A stretch of 64,000 nt of DNA from Glandiceps talaboti. Its lineage: Eukaryota > Hemichordata > Enteropneusta > Spengelidae. The translations under genes were made by a program, and so were the position numbers. The notes under the pieces are model-generated. The model searched no databases and had not been told where the DNA came from. It was given only the letters and a program-made list of their open reading frames with translations. The stretch covers positions 12,668,391 to 12,732,390 of the forward strand of contig NC_135564.1 in the NCBI RefSeq assembly GCF_964340395.1. The letters are read 5' to 3'. Shown here in pieces: positions 43,801 through 55,259 of the stretch (positions are counted from its first letter, which is position 1; every line of letters begins with the position of its first letter).

Positions 43801-46800
43801 CTCCCCTCACCCCAAACACAAAGAGGTTATTGTTTGCTTTCCTAGATCTAGAGTTTCTATAGCACTGTCTGATGATGAGGCTTTACTTAGAACATGAATT
43901 CATGCAATTGTGGTCCTTCACTACTTGTTAGCCCTTTATGAGAGCTATTGAGTTGATGTTAAGTGGTAAGGTTTTTGTTATATTTCAAAGGATAATCTTA
44001 TGGTTAGTTTGAAATTAGTGGTCATGAAGAATACTTACAAGGAAACTACAACACAGAGGGCAGTGCTCAGATAATGAGTGGTGTTGAATGAGTTTGGGTA
44101 TGGTCTAGTCTACATGAATAAAACCATAACCCCCCACTTTGTATTGTATTACATTGTGATAATATGTAACATTTTCTCATTCAATATGATAATTACTTGT
44201 AGGATTTCATTATTCATAGTTACAATCTTTATACATTGTAACAATTTTTTGTTGAGTTTCCTGTTTTGTCATAAAATGTTGCAAATACAGACAATGTAGT
44301 AAATATTATATCAATATGGATACAATGTATCATTTGATATATTTTACTTTGTTCAACAGAATTAGTCCACTAAAAATTGAGATTTTTTATAATCTGACTA
44401 TAAATACAGAGTTTATTTTGTAAATATACAATTAGAAATAACTGTTAGATAAAAATAAGCTGATATATATCAATTTGACATCAGTACTTGAATAGAATAC
44501 CATAAATAATGTTTATTTCCTGTAATCAAATTGTTCATTTTTCATGCAGCAATCTACTGACAACTTACATTTCATTTGCCAAAAATCAGCAAAAACCATA
44601 CTTTTTTCTTATTACATGCATTGTAAATATTTCATCCTATTTTTTGTAAAATTTGTCATCGCCATGTTTCATTTCAAGTATTAAGTTTTTACAATCAATC
44701 TACAAAGAGTTAAGGGGTCAAGTAGGTGGCTGGGTAAAGTAGGTCAGATAAGGTCGACAGGACCACACATGAATTATGGTTACATGTGTGCATGTAACGG
44801 AAAACTGTCAATTTCAAATCACACATGATGACCCAGAGTACATAGTCAGAAAACTTTAAAACCATATCCTTTATTATAGAATATTTTAGACTTTTTTTTG
44901 CATGAAAACTGCACTGAATTCATAGTCAGGATGCCAACATGGTTTCTAATCTAACTAAAACACGTACTGTGAGTGGCGGTGTAAATGGTAATGATACTGT
45001 ACTATATAATAGGAACTAGACAACTGAAATCATTGATTAAATATTACATAAGTTCAAATTATATACCACCATCAAATCAGTATGCCAACATATATTATAT
45101 CACTTGCACAATGCAAACAACCCTGCCACCACCATGACCATGACTGTGAGCTTGTTATTTCAAGAGCACACTGACATAAACTTTAAGTCAAATGTTAGAA
45201 CTTGTCAATAACAAACATATTATGAGCCTTTATTGTTCTCTAGAGTGTACATTATTTTAAAAAGTTGGAAATACTCTTAACTGTACCACACACACACACA
45301 CATATATATATACATATAATATGTCCCCAACTGTACCACTTACAATGAGTGCCATATTTTTGGTATATTGAAGCCCTCAACTGATCACTGCTTGATTTCA
45401 AATTGTATCCTTTTCATACACTGACCAATGCCACTGGCTTTTTCATAATCTCCTAAAGTCAATATGAAAGATTCCACTACTATTGGAGACCAACCACACA
45501 ACTCTCTCATGACAACCAATCAAGTGTCCTGACACATTAATGAAGTGGCTTGTCAATGAAAACCAATTACCTCTGCTGACACATCCAAGGATTTACTATA
45601 ACCAGTGGATGGCAAGTCAAAACACATTGAAAGAATAATTGGCATATAAATGATAACCAATGAAGTGCACTGACACATGAAGGAATTGGGTAGTTTATGA
45701 GAACCAATGACATGACCTGACACATTCAGCTGGTCTATATTTAGATCACAGACAAACTGACCAACGACCTTGACCCAGCCATACTTCTCAATACTTTATT
45801 TGACATGCATCTGCTGAGGTCATGGCCTTTGCACCTCTGTACCTCTCTGTTATCAGTGATATTACATGAGCCATCCACTCACAGATTACATTAAAAATGA
45901 AACAATTATACACTCTGACTTTGGGTATTAGCATATGTTCTACATGTTGGTACAAAGACTTCAACTATTGTGTCTTTCAGCTAAACTTTCCTGCTCAGTG
46001 CTATCTCTCAGACTACCAAACAGCACTAAAAACTTGACAAAACCATGTTTCTTACACATGAAAACTTTTTACTCCTGAGAACAATTTACTCTTGTTAAAG
46101 AGCATTGAGTTTAAATACAATGGTGTCAGTTACACTGCCACTTACAGCAGACTATAGTGATTGTGGCACTGCTACTCAAAGCTAAGGTGAACTATTTTGA
46201 AACTACACTGGAAATAGCTGGGATAAAGATAATTTATTACACTATCTGGGTGTAAGATGTGAATAATTAGGTCAACTTTCCCCTTTTTTTATTATTATTA
46301 TTTCCCAAGTTGTTGGAAGAAAATAATCATTTGTAACTATTTTTATTTTTATAGCTGTCCCTCGTGAGTTTCTCTATTACTGAAATGATTCATATATACC
46401 GGTCACACTATCCCACTTACACACACTGTCATAAACACACTTCCCACTTACAGTACACAAAGACCATCTTGAACACACTGCCCCACTTACACACACACCA
46501 TCTTAAATGGTGCATTCCAATGATAAACTATGAATTCCTGTTGTCATGGTAATTGTAAGCAATCTGTCACTTGGTCACCAAGACCTTTGTGGGAGGGTTC
46601 TCCTTCTGTTCACCCCAGATTATGTATCATTGCTAGTACAAATGTTCCCTGGCAGTCAATCCTTTGCATTTGAACCTCTGCACAATGACAATTTTTTTAT
46701 TCATATTTATTTGCAATCATTAGGGCACACTGGTCTGTATATCAGGTGACTACTGGTATCTGAAGTCTATAACATAGAATAAGCAAGCTGGCTTAGACAT

Positions 46801-49800
46801 GCCTTAACAAAAAATACATAAGAAAGTCTACAACATGTTAGAAATAAGTTGGTGTTGTGTGTTGCTGTCACAAAGATTCTATCAGGTGATAATTAGTATA
46901 GAATGTCTGCAGCACTACAGAAACGATTGTACTGTGTTGCTGTCACAAAGACTCTAACAGGTAATAATTAGTATAGGATGCCTGCAGCATGACAGAAATG
47001 ATTGTACTGTGTTGCTGTCACACAGACTCTAACAGGTAATAATTAGTATAGGATGTCTGCAGCATGACAGAAATGATTGTACTGTGTTGCTGTCACAAAG
47101 ACTCTAACAGGTAATAATTAATATAGGATGTCTGCAGCATGACAGAAATGATTGTACTGTGTTGCTGTCACAAAGACTCTAACAGGTAATAATTAGTATA
47201 GGATGCCTGAAGCATGACAGCAATGATTGTACTGTGTTGCTGTCACAAAGACTCTAACAGGTAATAATTAATATAGGATGTCTGCAGCATGACAGAAATG
47301 ATTGTACTGTGTTGCTGTCACAAAGACTGTAACAGGTAATAATTAGTATAGCCTGCCTGCAGCATGACAGCAATGATTGTACTGAGTTGCTGTCACAAAG
47401 ACTCTAACAGGTAATAATTAGTATAGCCTGCCTGCAGCATGACAGAAATGATTGTACTGTGTTGCTGTCACAAAGACTCTAACAGGTAATAATTAGTATA
47501 GGATGCCTGCAGCATGACAGAAATGATTGTACTGTGTTGTTGTCACAAAGACTCTAACAGGTAATAATTAGTATAGCCTGCCTGCAGCATGACAGAAATG
47601 ATTGTACTGTGTTGTTGTCACAAAGACTCTAACAGGTAATAATTAGTATAGGATGCCTGCAGCATGACAGAAATGATTGTACTGTGTTGCTGTCACAAAG
47701 ACTCTAACAGGTAATAATTAATATAGGATGCCTGCAGCATGACAGAAATGATTGTACTGTGTTGCTGTCACAAAGACTCTAACAGGTAATAATTAGTATA
47801 GGATGTCTGCAGCATGACAGAAATGATTGTACTGTGTTGCTGTCACAAAGACTCTAACAGGTAATGATTAGTATAGGCTGTCTGCAGCATGACAGAAATG
47901 ATTGTACTGTGTTGCTGTCACAAAGACTCTAACAGGTAATAATTAGTATAGGATGTCTGCAGCATGACAGAAATGATTGTACTGTGTTGCTGTCACAAAG
48001 ACTCTAACAGGTAATAATTAATATAGGATGTCTGCAGCATGACAGAAATGATTGTACTGTGTTGCTGTCACAAAGACTCTAACAGGTAATAATTAGTATA
48101 GGATGCCTGCAGCATGACAGCAATGATTGTACTGTGTTTCTGTCACAAAGACTCTAACAGGTAATGATTAGTATAGGATGTCTGCAGCATGACAGAAATG
48201 ATTGTACTGTGTTGCTGTCACAAAGACTCTAACAGGTGGATTGTTGCTATAGGAATCTTATACGTAACTGACAGTGTGATGACTCAGTAGTGTGTCATGT
48301 TTATTGACATTGATAGCTTAAAGTAAATTTACTTGCCATAAAATTGTGATATAAATACCCTAATGACCCACTTTCCCTTTCTTGATTTTTGTTTTGAATA
48401 TCATTCTAAAATTATGATAATTACTGCTTCAAGTTTTGGTCATAATTTAAATTTCCTTCCATGTTACTCCAGCATAATTTATTCAGTATTATTTATACAA
48501 TAAAGGTTTCCCCTAATGTCTCTGGTATGTTGACTTTCTATCATCCCTGAGTCACATCACAACATAAATCAGTTCCCCATGAATGACATCACATCATAGA
48601 CCCTACACTCTATGACCACATTACTAGTAAATTTCATTGAATGTTCGGTAAGCAGGTAAAATCTACCCGAGTTCCTCCCCTGGAATTTTTCTAGCACTGC
48701 AATGCCCACCCAAATTATGATACATGATGTGTATTAGCTTTGCAAATTGTACCAGCTTTGTACCCCTGTTACCGGGGTTCCCAGACCTTAGTAAAAACAT
48801 TGTTATCACATCTTATCTGTCCTACATCACTTCAAACTATGTCCAACACTGGATTACATCACATCACATTACATTATTATATTGTTATACAATACATTAT
48901 CACACCAGGTTACACCAAGACTACATAACTCTAGACCTACTTTTTGTTCTAAAATGTGAGATTTTATAATATTACATGATATCTTGGTTAAATATTCGCA
49001 ACTACATCTTAAACTATGTCGATGAATAGATTTGAATTACCTACATTTTTAAAGTAAACATCAGTGTCACTCAGGTAAGAAATTATTTATCTAGTTCATT
49101 GCCATGACACTGACAATAAAACCATAATTAGTGAATTTGAGAGAAAACTAACACCTATCATAATTTATTCACATGTTTTAATCTTCAAGTCTTCCACTTT
49201 TTATGAATACAATTGATGTGAACCTATTATGTTATAACGATCTAATTACTGTTAACGGCTCATCAGTTTTTATAATTGTTAATAATGTTGATTTGAAGGA
49301 CATCTGACTGATTCACTTTACTTTACGACCTACCAACAAAAAATGATTCACTGATGAGTCAGTATTTTTACCAGAATCGGGGAAAGTGCGAGTCATCAGG
49401 AATGGAAGTAATTAGAAGGGAACCAAAAAAAATTAATCATTGCAGTATTTGAGGTATAGGTGGGACAAGTTTTATTAAATTGTACCTTGGGCAGCTTTCA
49501 GGTGGGTATGGTGCTGGTACTATCACACTTCTTGACTTGGGATCTTGGGTGATATGGGTAGGTATGAACTTGATAATGACTATATAAGTATTACTTATTT
49601 CGATTGCCCACAACAATTTACAAAAAAATGTATATATCGAAAAACGAAAAAATACAAATAATGACAAGTTATTTCATATAATATTTAGTGTGTAATATTA
49701 TAATAATATTGATGTGACAAACTGCGTCCAAGTTCAGCTTGATTTGCCGAGTAAATGTTATTCAAATACATTGTAGCCTTTAAAAAAAAGCTAAGATAGT

Positions 49801-50187
49801 TCGAGTAATTGGTTGCTATGGGCACTAAATCACCGACTATTGTTTACCGGTACGACTGACGTGAAATAACACAGAACACCTCGAATGAATGGGAGTTCAC
49901 TCAAGATCTGTGCCGAAACAACAACAACATTACGTAATTTATCTCCTGCGGTTTACTTGTTCCACTGCGCAGACTCCAAGATCTTGCGCTGCCATTACCG
50001 ATTCCCTTCGTTTTATTTTGTCTTTTGTCACCATAATAACGAGAAATAGTGGCTGTGAATCATTTTACATGATGAACAATACGTTATGACTCACTTTAAG
50101 TACTGCTTTTCCTGACACAGTTTCAATTAATGCATCGAAACTTAGAGTTCCAACGGTGACAAACACTATCTTCTCATTACCCGCCAT
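37859..50187 (-). CDS. ALG13: UDP-GlcNAc transferase catalytic subunit ALG13
   Basis: ALG13 pairs with membrane-bound ALG14 on the cytosolic face of the ER and adds the second GlcNAc to dolichol-PP-GlcNAc in N-glycan assembly. Coding exons on the minus strand: 50187-50095 (31 codons), 43123-42961, 39745-39607, 37970-37859, all phases consistent, TGA at 37859-37861. The protein is 168 residues, as in the short catalytic isoform of other animals. Seen: FVTVGT at 9-14, LVLQIGRG after the first intron, the GT28 motif ISHAGAGS around 82-89, [13 protein letters not shown] at 105-117, DGHLFYC, and the C-terminal PPGQPEKF. There is no OTU or Tudor extension. Introns are 7.0, 3.2 and 1.6 kb and carry the minisatellites and exon relics listed separately. 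It is head-to-head with NTAQ1. Confidence 0.95.
38230..39606 (-). repeat. Degenerate ~210-bp tandem array containing relics of the ALG13 exon 3 donor end
   Basis: Intron 3 contains about six diverged copies of a unit that begins with sequence like the end of exon 3 and its donor. The plus-strand pattern CTGACCTTGG...AGATGGCC(A/G)TCTTT is seen at 39607 (real), about 39388, 39153, 38949, 38772, 38542 and 38350. The best relic (39384-39445) still reads [10 protein letters not shown] against the true [10 protein letters not shown]. Between relics come related C-rich stretches (CATCCCATCC, CTTGAAGATAT). Spacing is 180-235 bases. Confidence 0.75.
39607..39745 (-). CDS. ALG13: ALG13 exon 3 (intact copy)
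   Basis: The acceptor is TTCACAG at 39746 and the donor AAG|GTCAGT follows 39607. It encodes [20 protein letters not shown] and then the NEHLMGNHQ...GHLFYC segment, which carries conserved donor-substrate binding residues of GT28 enzymes. This is the only copy with both splice sites. Partial copies of its two halves lie on either side. Confidence 0.95.
39643..41688. repeat. 1,022-bp direct tandem duplication in ALG13 intron 2
   Basis: Copy one spans about 39643-40664 and copy two about 40665-41686. Each contains part of exon 3, about 50 bases of intron, and a run of 43-bp units. The break falls inside the 43-bp satellite at CTGTAG, so unequal exchange at the satellite is the simple explanation. 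Lack of divergence suggests it is recent, or an assembly artefact. Confidence 0.85.
39799..41876. repeat. 43-bp minisatellite array in ALG13 intron 2
   Basis: The unit core is TGTCTATGTCATCAGTTCTG followed by TAGC(A/C) variants and a CTACACAAC motif. The length is 43 bases, with 42-base variants lacking the G of CAGTT. It occurs in two blocks, 39799-40665 and 40821-41876, separated by the exon 3 duplicate. Higher-order patterns (alternating CAAAG and CACTG variants) are visible. Confidence 0.95.
40666..40767 (-). pseudogene. Partial duplicate of ALG13 exon 3 (acceptor half, no donor)
   Basis: Bases from 40665 onward repeat those from 39643 with an offset of 1,022 and no difference that I could see. 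The copy keeps the acceptor and the first ~34 codons of exon 3, reading [16 protein letters not shown] onward, then runs at 40665 into the 43-bp satellite instead of the exon end and donor. If included in an mRNA it would read a few codons and then hit a stop. Confidence 0.85.
42577..42728. mobile_element. Foldback MITE-like element in ALG13 intron 2
   Basis: The left arm has TTCTTCATTCAGCCA, then AAAATAC and GTGACCTAA. The right arm has TTAGGTCAC, GTATTTTC and TGGCTGAATGAAGA. The arms are about 60 bases with few mismatches around a ~30-base centre, and the ends read TATATTATTCC and GGAATAATATA. There is no coding capacity. Confidence 0.75.
45480..45735. repeat. Diverged ~70-bp tandem repeats
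   Basis: Four imperfect modules carry AACCAAT(C/G)A...CTGACACAT. They lie in ALG13 intron 1 and are much older than the 75-bp array. Confidence 0.5.
46822..48237. repeat. 75-bp minisatellite array in ALG13 intron 1, about 19 copies
   Basis: The unit contains GTAATAATTAGTATAGGATG, then CTGCAGCATGACAG, ATTGTACTGTGTTGCTGTCA and CAAAGACTCTAACAG. Most units differ by one to three bases; GGATG/GCCTG and AGAAATG/AGCAATG variants recur. The first and last units are more diverged, as is usual at array edges. Confidence 0.95.
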
Positions 50188-50463
50188 GATGTTGCCATTT
50201 TTGGATATGCATCCTCTTTCGACAGATGTTAATATCATTGGTATATCAGTAGTGAATATTTTTCAATTTTTCACAAAAATAATTTATAACTTTATCTATT
50301 GATTAATATCAATCAATATGTACACGTTTTATTAAATATAACAAAATTAGAAAATTTGGACACAAGAAAAATATCGTACGAGGAGAGTCGTTGTATTACC
50401 TCTCCTGGAACGAGTGACACGTGGTTTCGCAATGCATCTTGGACTACGCACAGCATACAAAAA
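50188..50463. promoter_or_regulatory. Shared divergent promoter region of ALG13 and NTAQ1
   Basis: The two start codons are 276 bases apart on opposite strands, so 5' UTRs and core promoters of both genes must fit here. No TATA box at a useful position is obvious. The interval is A+T-rich near ALG13 and more mixed near NTAQ1. Head-to-head housekeeping pairs often share a bidirectional promoter. Confidence 0.6.
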
Positions 50464-52986
50464 ATGGCAGTAGCGTGTGTGTCTCTGTTCCCGCCTCGTG
50501 ATGAATGTATTTATACATCCTGCTATTGGTAAGTTTTGCGCTAAAAAGACGATGCAACATATTAGTAATTATTTGTGGAATGTCACAGTGCGGTATTTTT
50601 TGGTTTTACGGGAAAATGTCAACTGGTGGAAACGATTTTTGAGACTCCCGCCTAGAGAATCGTTAGCATGAGGCCAAGGGTCATAGTGAAGCGTCGCGTG
50701 GGCTTTGGGGCCTCGTGGTTTACGACGCGGGAACACCAGAAAAATACATATTTTGAAAAATTATCACTAAAAAGGTACACCCTGAAGTTTTCTCAAATAT
50801 TTTAAGTTTATTTCATTTTGGTGTTTATATTTTGTGGACGTTTTTGGCGCCGTTTCAAACTCACGTGTTGACGAGTTTTTGTTCACACTCAATTTGAAAA
50901 ATGCTCGTAAATTTGAAACAGTCGCTGTTAGAAAGTTGGTTCTACTGGGGCAAAAGCCATCAGTGGTCACTACAAATTATTAACAAATTGCTTTCACACT
51001 TCCCTGAACAATCCTTATCGATTATTTACCATTTTTGGGCCGCAAAATTCTTTTTATCCACGAAAGAAAAATTGGCTTTTTGTTCTTTGGTCCAACATGT
51101 GTGTCGTCCATTTTCTACTACGAAGTGTTTACTATGGCCCCATGTAATTTGCATGCATACAATTATGTGAGGGTATTTGTTAGTCTGCATGTTCATTCAT
51201 GAAGGGTATGTACAGTTGAGTTCAAAAAATTGTAGTAATTTTTTCAAAAAAGAAAGATTTAAGTTTGAAAGATAACAATGGACACATTTGGTTATTGGCT
51301 GGCGTGACCTTTTCGCAGAACTCGGATAAAAAGTAGCATTTTTCTTGCCAATTAGCAAGCTGACCTATTTCGCGTCGTAAGCATTTCGCGCCAATATCGT
51401 TGAAGTGAACTTTGAAAAAACGGAGGGAAAATCAAACACTCGTGTCTTGTGCTTGTTTGAACTGCATGCAAAGATATCGGAAACTATTGTATCGTGAATT
51501 AGTAAAGTTTTTAGTTTACGTTTTGGATTTTTTAGTCGAACAATGGGCGGGAAAACACAGGAAAATTACTATGGAATGTGCGACGTGAAAACAACATGGC
51601 ATTTTGCCAAGAAAGGCGCTTGTTATGATTGAGTCATACTTTGCCATAGTAATATTTTGTGTACGCAAAACGAGTCTTATTTTTCTCTCTTTTCATACGA
51701 CAGTGAAGAAAACGTATGGAAATTGTGCGACTTTGTCAGGAAGGGTGAAGTGGAAAACTTAGAAAAACTATTCGTGGTTTTCATATCAAATGAGAGGAGG
51801 GCAGTAAGTGATTATACAGTTGTCTTGTATAAACATGGACGATTTTTGCTTGCGAGAATATAGGATTTTGAGATGTTACTTTGTGTGGGTACTTTTGGCA
51901 GAGCAAATTCTTCCAAAAACTAAGGCATTTATTATAGAGACATTGTAAAGAGACTTGAAAAGCATGCAAGTTAATGTAATCTTTTTTTTTGTTTTCAGAT
52001 ACCTCTATGGAAGCAAAAAGCATCACAATCAACAGATGAACCAGTAATTTGGGTGAGTATTTCAAATTTTTGAATCAGGAAATTCAAATAATATGTTGAG
52101 TGAATGATTAACTTTTGATATATTGCCTACCCTTCACAAGTAGGCATGGTTTATTTGCATTCAATGAAAGGGAGGGAAAACATATGAAACTAGTTGTACA
52201 CTTACACGATAATTATCTTTACCCAATCTTGTTCAATACAGATGTATTCATGAAAATGCATGCATTAACTTGTCCCCTGCCAAGAGGAAATAATGAAGTC
52301 CATTTTGTAAGCAACTATTGTACTAACAAATAGGCCACACAACCTTTGTTCCATGTCCAGACACTTAACTAATTATTTTACACCTTTCTTTCAGGATTAT
52401 CATGTAATTTTGGTGCTCAAAGAACAGGGCCAGGAAGGGCAAGTGTTTGATTTGGATACCTTGCTATCTTTTCCCTGCCAGTTTTCAGACTACTCCCTTG
52501 CAACATTCAGGTCAGATGAGATGCTTTTACCACAGTATCACAGGTGAGTGTTAAGAGAATTTAGGGGATAATATAAATGAAACTGAAGTTTTTTGAGATA
52601 TTGAACAGATAAAAGATTCTGGCACCAATCTGATGAAATGAATTTTTCCCATTCATATATTGTACAGAATGTTTCGGGTCATACCAGCAAAAGTTTTCAT
52701 TGAGACGTTTGCATCTGATCGGTCTCATATGAAGAAGGATGGTGAGTGGCAGTCTCCACCTCCAACATACCCATGTATTGAAACTGAAGGTGAGAATCAC
52801 TTGCCCAAACTTGCATGTTCTTATATTAAATGTGTCCTTTGATAAAGACCTACATAGTACTAATATTCTGTAATTCTGTCTGTTGTAGCTTCCAAAATGA
52901 ACCTTGATGACTTCATCAACATGAATCGTGATGTTGGACAGGGGGAGGTTATCAATTTAGAAGATCTAAATTCAAAATTTGCCTGA
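50464..52986 (+). CDS. NTAQ1: Protein N-terminal glutamine amidohydrolase (WDYHV-type)
   Basis: Converts N-terminal Gln to Glu, feeding proteins into the Arg/N-degron pathway; cytosolic and nuclear. Coding exons: 50464-50528, 51704-51803, 51999-52052, 52395-52543, 52668-52789, 52889-52986, all GT-AG with matching phases; TGA at 52984-52986. The 195-residue product compares with about 205 in human. The catalytic triad is visible as Cys22 (in TSCYCEENVWKL, its codon split by intron 1), His76 (WDYHV, split between exons 3 and 4) and Asp92 (FDLDT). Other hallmarks are [33 protein letters not shown] and SKMNLDDFI. The start ATG at 50464 gives a short N terminus like other animals. It is divergent from ALG13. 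Confidence 0.96.
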
Positions 52987-53217
52987 GTATGCAAAGAAGG
53001 ATATTCAAAACATTTAATGAATGTTGCAGAAAACTGGATTGTTTGAATGAAACTTGTTGCTGTACTTAGTTGGTGATAATCAGACTGCATAACTAGTATA
53101 CTCTTACCAGTGCAATTTTATTTTTGGGCTTCCCATTCCTCTTAACTTCAGAGGAAAAGATTTGTCATTTACAGATGTGTGTATTGTAATGTCTTCAGCT
53201 CTGTTCACTTAATGTGC

Positions 53218-53223
53218 AATAAA
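53218..53223 (+). terminator. NTAQ1: AATAAA poly(A) signal of NTAQ1
   Basis: The hexamer is 231 bases past the stop, followed by a GT-rich stretch (TCTTCTGTGTATGTTCTTGTG-like) suitable as a downstream element. The hairpin cluster begins about 70 bases later. Confidence 0.65.
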
Positions 53224-53290
53224 GTGTCTTCTGTGTATGTTCTTGTGAAAAGTCTTCGAAACATCAAAGATGCACTGAAAGGGGATTGAC

Positions 53291-53361
53291 CCTCCAGTCT
53301 GATTGGTATTTTCATCTGTTGGTTTCCAATCCATACAGTAAATACCATTCAGATTGCAGAG
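53291..53361 (+). ncRNA. miRNA-like hairpin 1
   Basis: The 5' arm CAGTCTGATTGGTATTT pairs with the 3' arm AAATACCATTCAGATTG (one G-U, one mismatch). The stem is then extended by CTGT/ACAG and CTC/GAG around an ~18-base loop. It is about 70 bases, the size of an animal pre-miRNA. Strand is inferred from neighbouring NTAQ1; the hairpin would fold on either strand. Confidence 0.55.
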
Positions 53362-53433
53362 TTTTTCCCCCTTGTCTACCTCTCTAAAGATGGTTAACAG
53401 TGTTGAGAAATCTGTAGGTTTTGTGATTGCCGA

Positions 53434-53500
53434 TCCAGTCTCAGTGTGCATTTTCATCTGTCTACATTTGATGGACAGTAAATGCCACTGAGATTAGAGC
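53434..53500 (+). ncRNA. miRNA-like hairpin 2
   Basis: The 5' arm CCAGTCTCAGTGTGCATTT pairs with the 3' arm AAATGCCACTGAGATTAG. One bulged base and G-U pairs remain; CTGT/ACAG closes the terminal stem. The loop differs in sequence from hairpin 1. It shares the CTCA/TGAG stem core with hairpin 4. Confidence 0.55.
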
Positions 53501-53621
53501 GTTGGTCACAATGTCATCTCCTGTAAGATTCTCAGATACTGTGTGGTTTTCATTATATATTTGTTGCATCAACTTTGTTGGTCACAATGTGATGATTCTC
53601 GGATACCTTATATCTTGTTAC

Positions 53622-53641
53622 GTGTGTGTGTGTGTGTGTGT
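53622..53641. repeat. Short (GT)n microsatellite
   Basis: About ten GT units lie between hairpins 2 and 3. Confidence 0.9.
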
Positions 53642-53735
53642 GCATGTATTAATTCTGTTAACTGTATTCTGTAAATGAATTTGTTTATGTGCTTTTGGCC
53701 TGGTGTGAAGAATTACAAGAGAATTGTGGCACTTG

Positions 53736-53806
53736 CCTGCCAATCTGAATGTGCATTTTCACTGTGTGCCTCATACAACAGTAAATGCCATTCAGGTTGA
53801 CTGGAA
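53736..53806 (+). ncRNA. miRNA-like hairpin 3
   Basis: The 5' arm CCAATCTGAATGTGCATTT pairs with the 3' arm AAATGCCATTCAGGTTGA. It shares the CTGA/TCAG core with hairpin 1. It lies 446 bases after hairpin 1, the same offset as hairpins 2 to 4. Confidence 0.55.
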
Positions 53807-53875
53807 AGATGCCTCCTGCGACGACTGAACCTGTCAAGATTGTGGTGGTTGAAGACTTGCTTGGAGAGACAGCTT

Positions 53876-53946
53876 ACGCTCCAGTCTCAATGTGTATTTT
53901 CAGCTGTGCTATGTGCAAACAGTAAATACCATTGAGATTGCAGAGT
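53876..53946 (+). ncRNA. miRNA-like hairpin 4
   Basis: The 5' arm CCAGTCTCAATGTGTATTT pairs with the 3' arm AAATACCATTGAGATTG, followed by GCAGAG as in hairpin 1. Loop sequence is again different. The spacing from hairpin 3 (141 bases between arm starts) equals that between hairpins 1 and 2. Confidence 0.55.
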
Positions 53947-53970
53947 TTGTTGCCACAGATCATCAAGTGT

Positions 53971-54072
53971 ATGCTTTTCGAGTTCACCAGGTTCGTGTTT
54001 ATACACAAGTGCTATCATGCCATGCTTTTCGAGTTCACCAAGTTTGTGTTTATACACAAGTGCTATCCTGCC
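53971..54072. repeat. 51-bp tandem duplication, two copies
   Basis: The unit starts ATGCTTTTCGAGTTCACCA and occurs at 53971-54021 and 54022-54072 with four differences. The length is a multiple of three, so an open frame persists through it, but nothing else suggests coding. Confidence 0.85.
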
Positions 54073-55259
54073 ATGTATATATCAGTGTTTTGTGCCCTGA
54101 CTGAAGTTCAGCAATTTATAATCTCATTAAAGATAGTTCACCTGTTAATCCTTGTTGCCATGCATTACCTTTTATGACCTGGTGATGGGGATATTGTTGA
54201 AGTGGGAATCCCAATGTAATGACATGTCAAGGTTAATTCTGTTTACCTCCATGACAGTGTCCACTGAAAGCTTAGCTGTTGATACTAGTCTAGTAGTGTC
54301 CCATTGTTGTCTGTAATGTAGAAAGTAATTAATCACATATAAACTAAAACTTGGCTTTGTTGTGTGGCGGGTAATACTAATCAAGTATGATGACATCTAA
54401 TTCTGATGGTGGGAACTATTGTAGACAAAGGATTTTCCAGAGCAAAATTAAAGAATTTGTGAATAGATTGGTCAATGTGGAAAAGTAGATGCCAAGAGCA
54501 CTTTTTTTGTCAAGTCCACAATTATGTTGATTTCCTTTTTCATTCCAGGACAAAAAATCTAACATTTTACCGGGTTTTCAAATGACTTGTTACAAATATA
54601 TTAAAACAGTAGTCACAGACAGATTAGGAAATCTTTTTCGCATGAGTAACTTGAAGCAGTGGACACAAAGCCTTACTAGAGAGAAAGAACAAAAGAATGT
54701 CCCACACTGCAGATGTTGTCACACCAGCTGTTTGCTTTTCCATTGTGTCAAACAAAGGCATCGACAATGCATATTAATATGGTTGGTGACAAAGGCAACT
54801 TGGTGGTGACACAAGTGTGTTCTTTTCACAACAAAGCTATATAGTTTTTGTCTTCAAAGGTCCAGGTAGCACTTGCTGGAGTTTAGTTCAATTTTTACGG
54901 GTGACATCTGTTTCAACAGAAAAATCTTGGCTAGTTTCTTTTATCAATGACAATGTACATTATAATATGAAGCCATTGGATGTTTACATCTGTTGCAGTT
55001 TTCTGAATGATTACTCCAATTATTTTTTTTAATAAAGAATTCTGAAATAAAAAAAATACAAGAATTTTTAAATTAAAAAATCTAAATTGAACAAAAAGTG
55101 TAATAAAATGGCATTAGCTTTGGAAAAGAAGCATTAAAAAAGAATATACCCCTTTGTACATAATTTTTGAATTCCCATTCCCCTATCATGACCACCAGAG
55201 TACTACCTATGCTCTCAACGCTGTCGGTGCTAAGTATCCCTGTCCCCTCTAAAACTGCA

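Noticed and set aside
53892-54177. 70- and 81-codon frames over the 51-bp duplication
   Set aside because: Openness is explained by the in-frame duplication; the frames overlap hairpin 4 and lack any coding signature.
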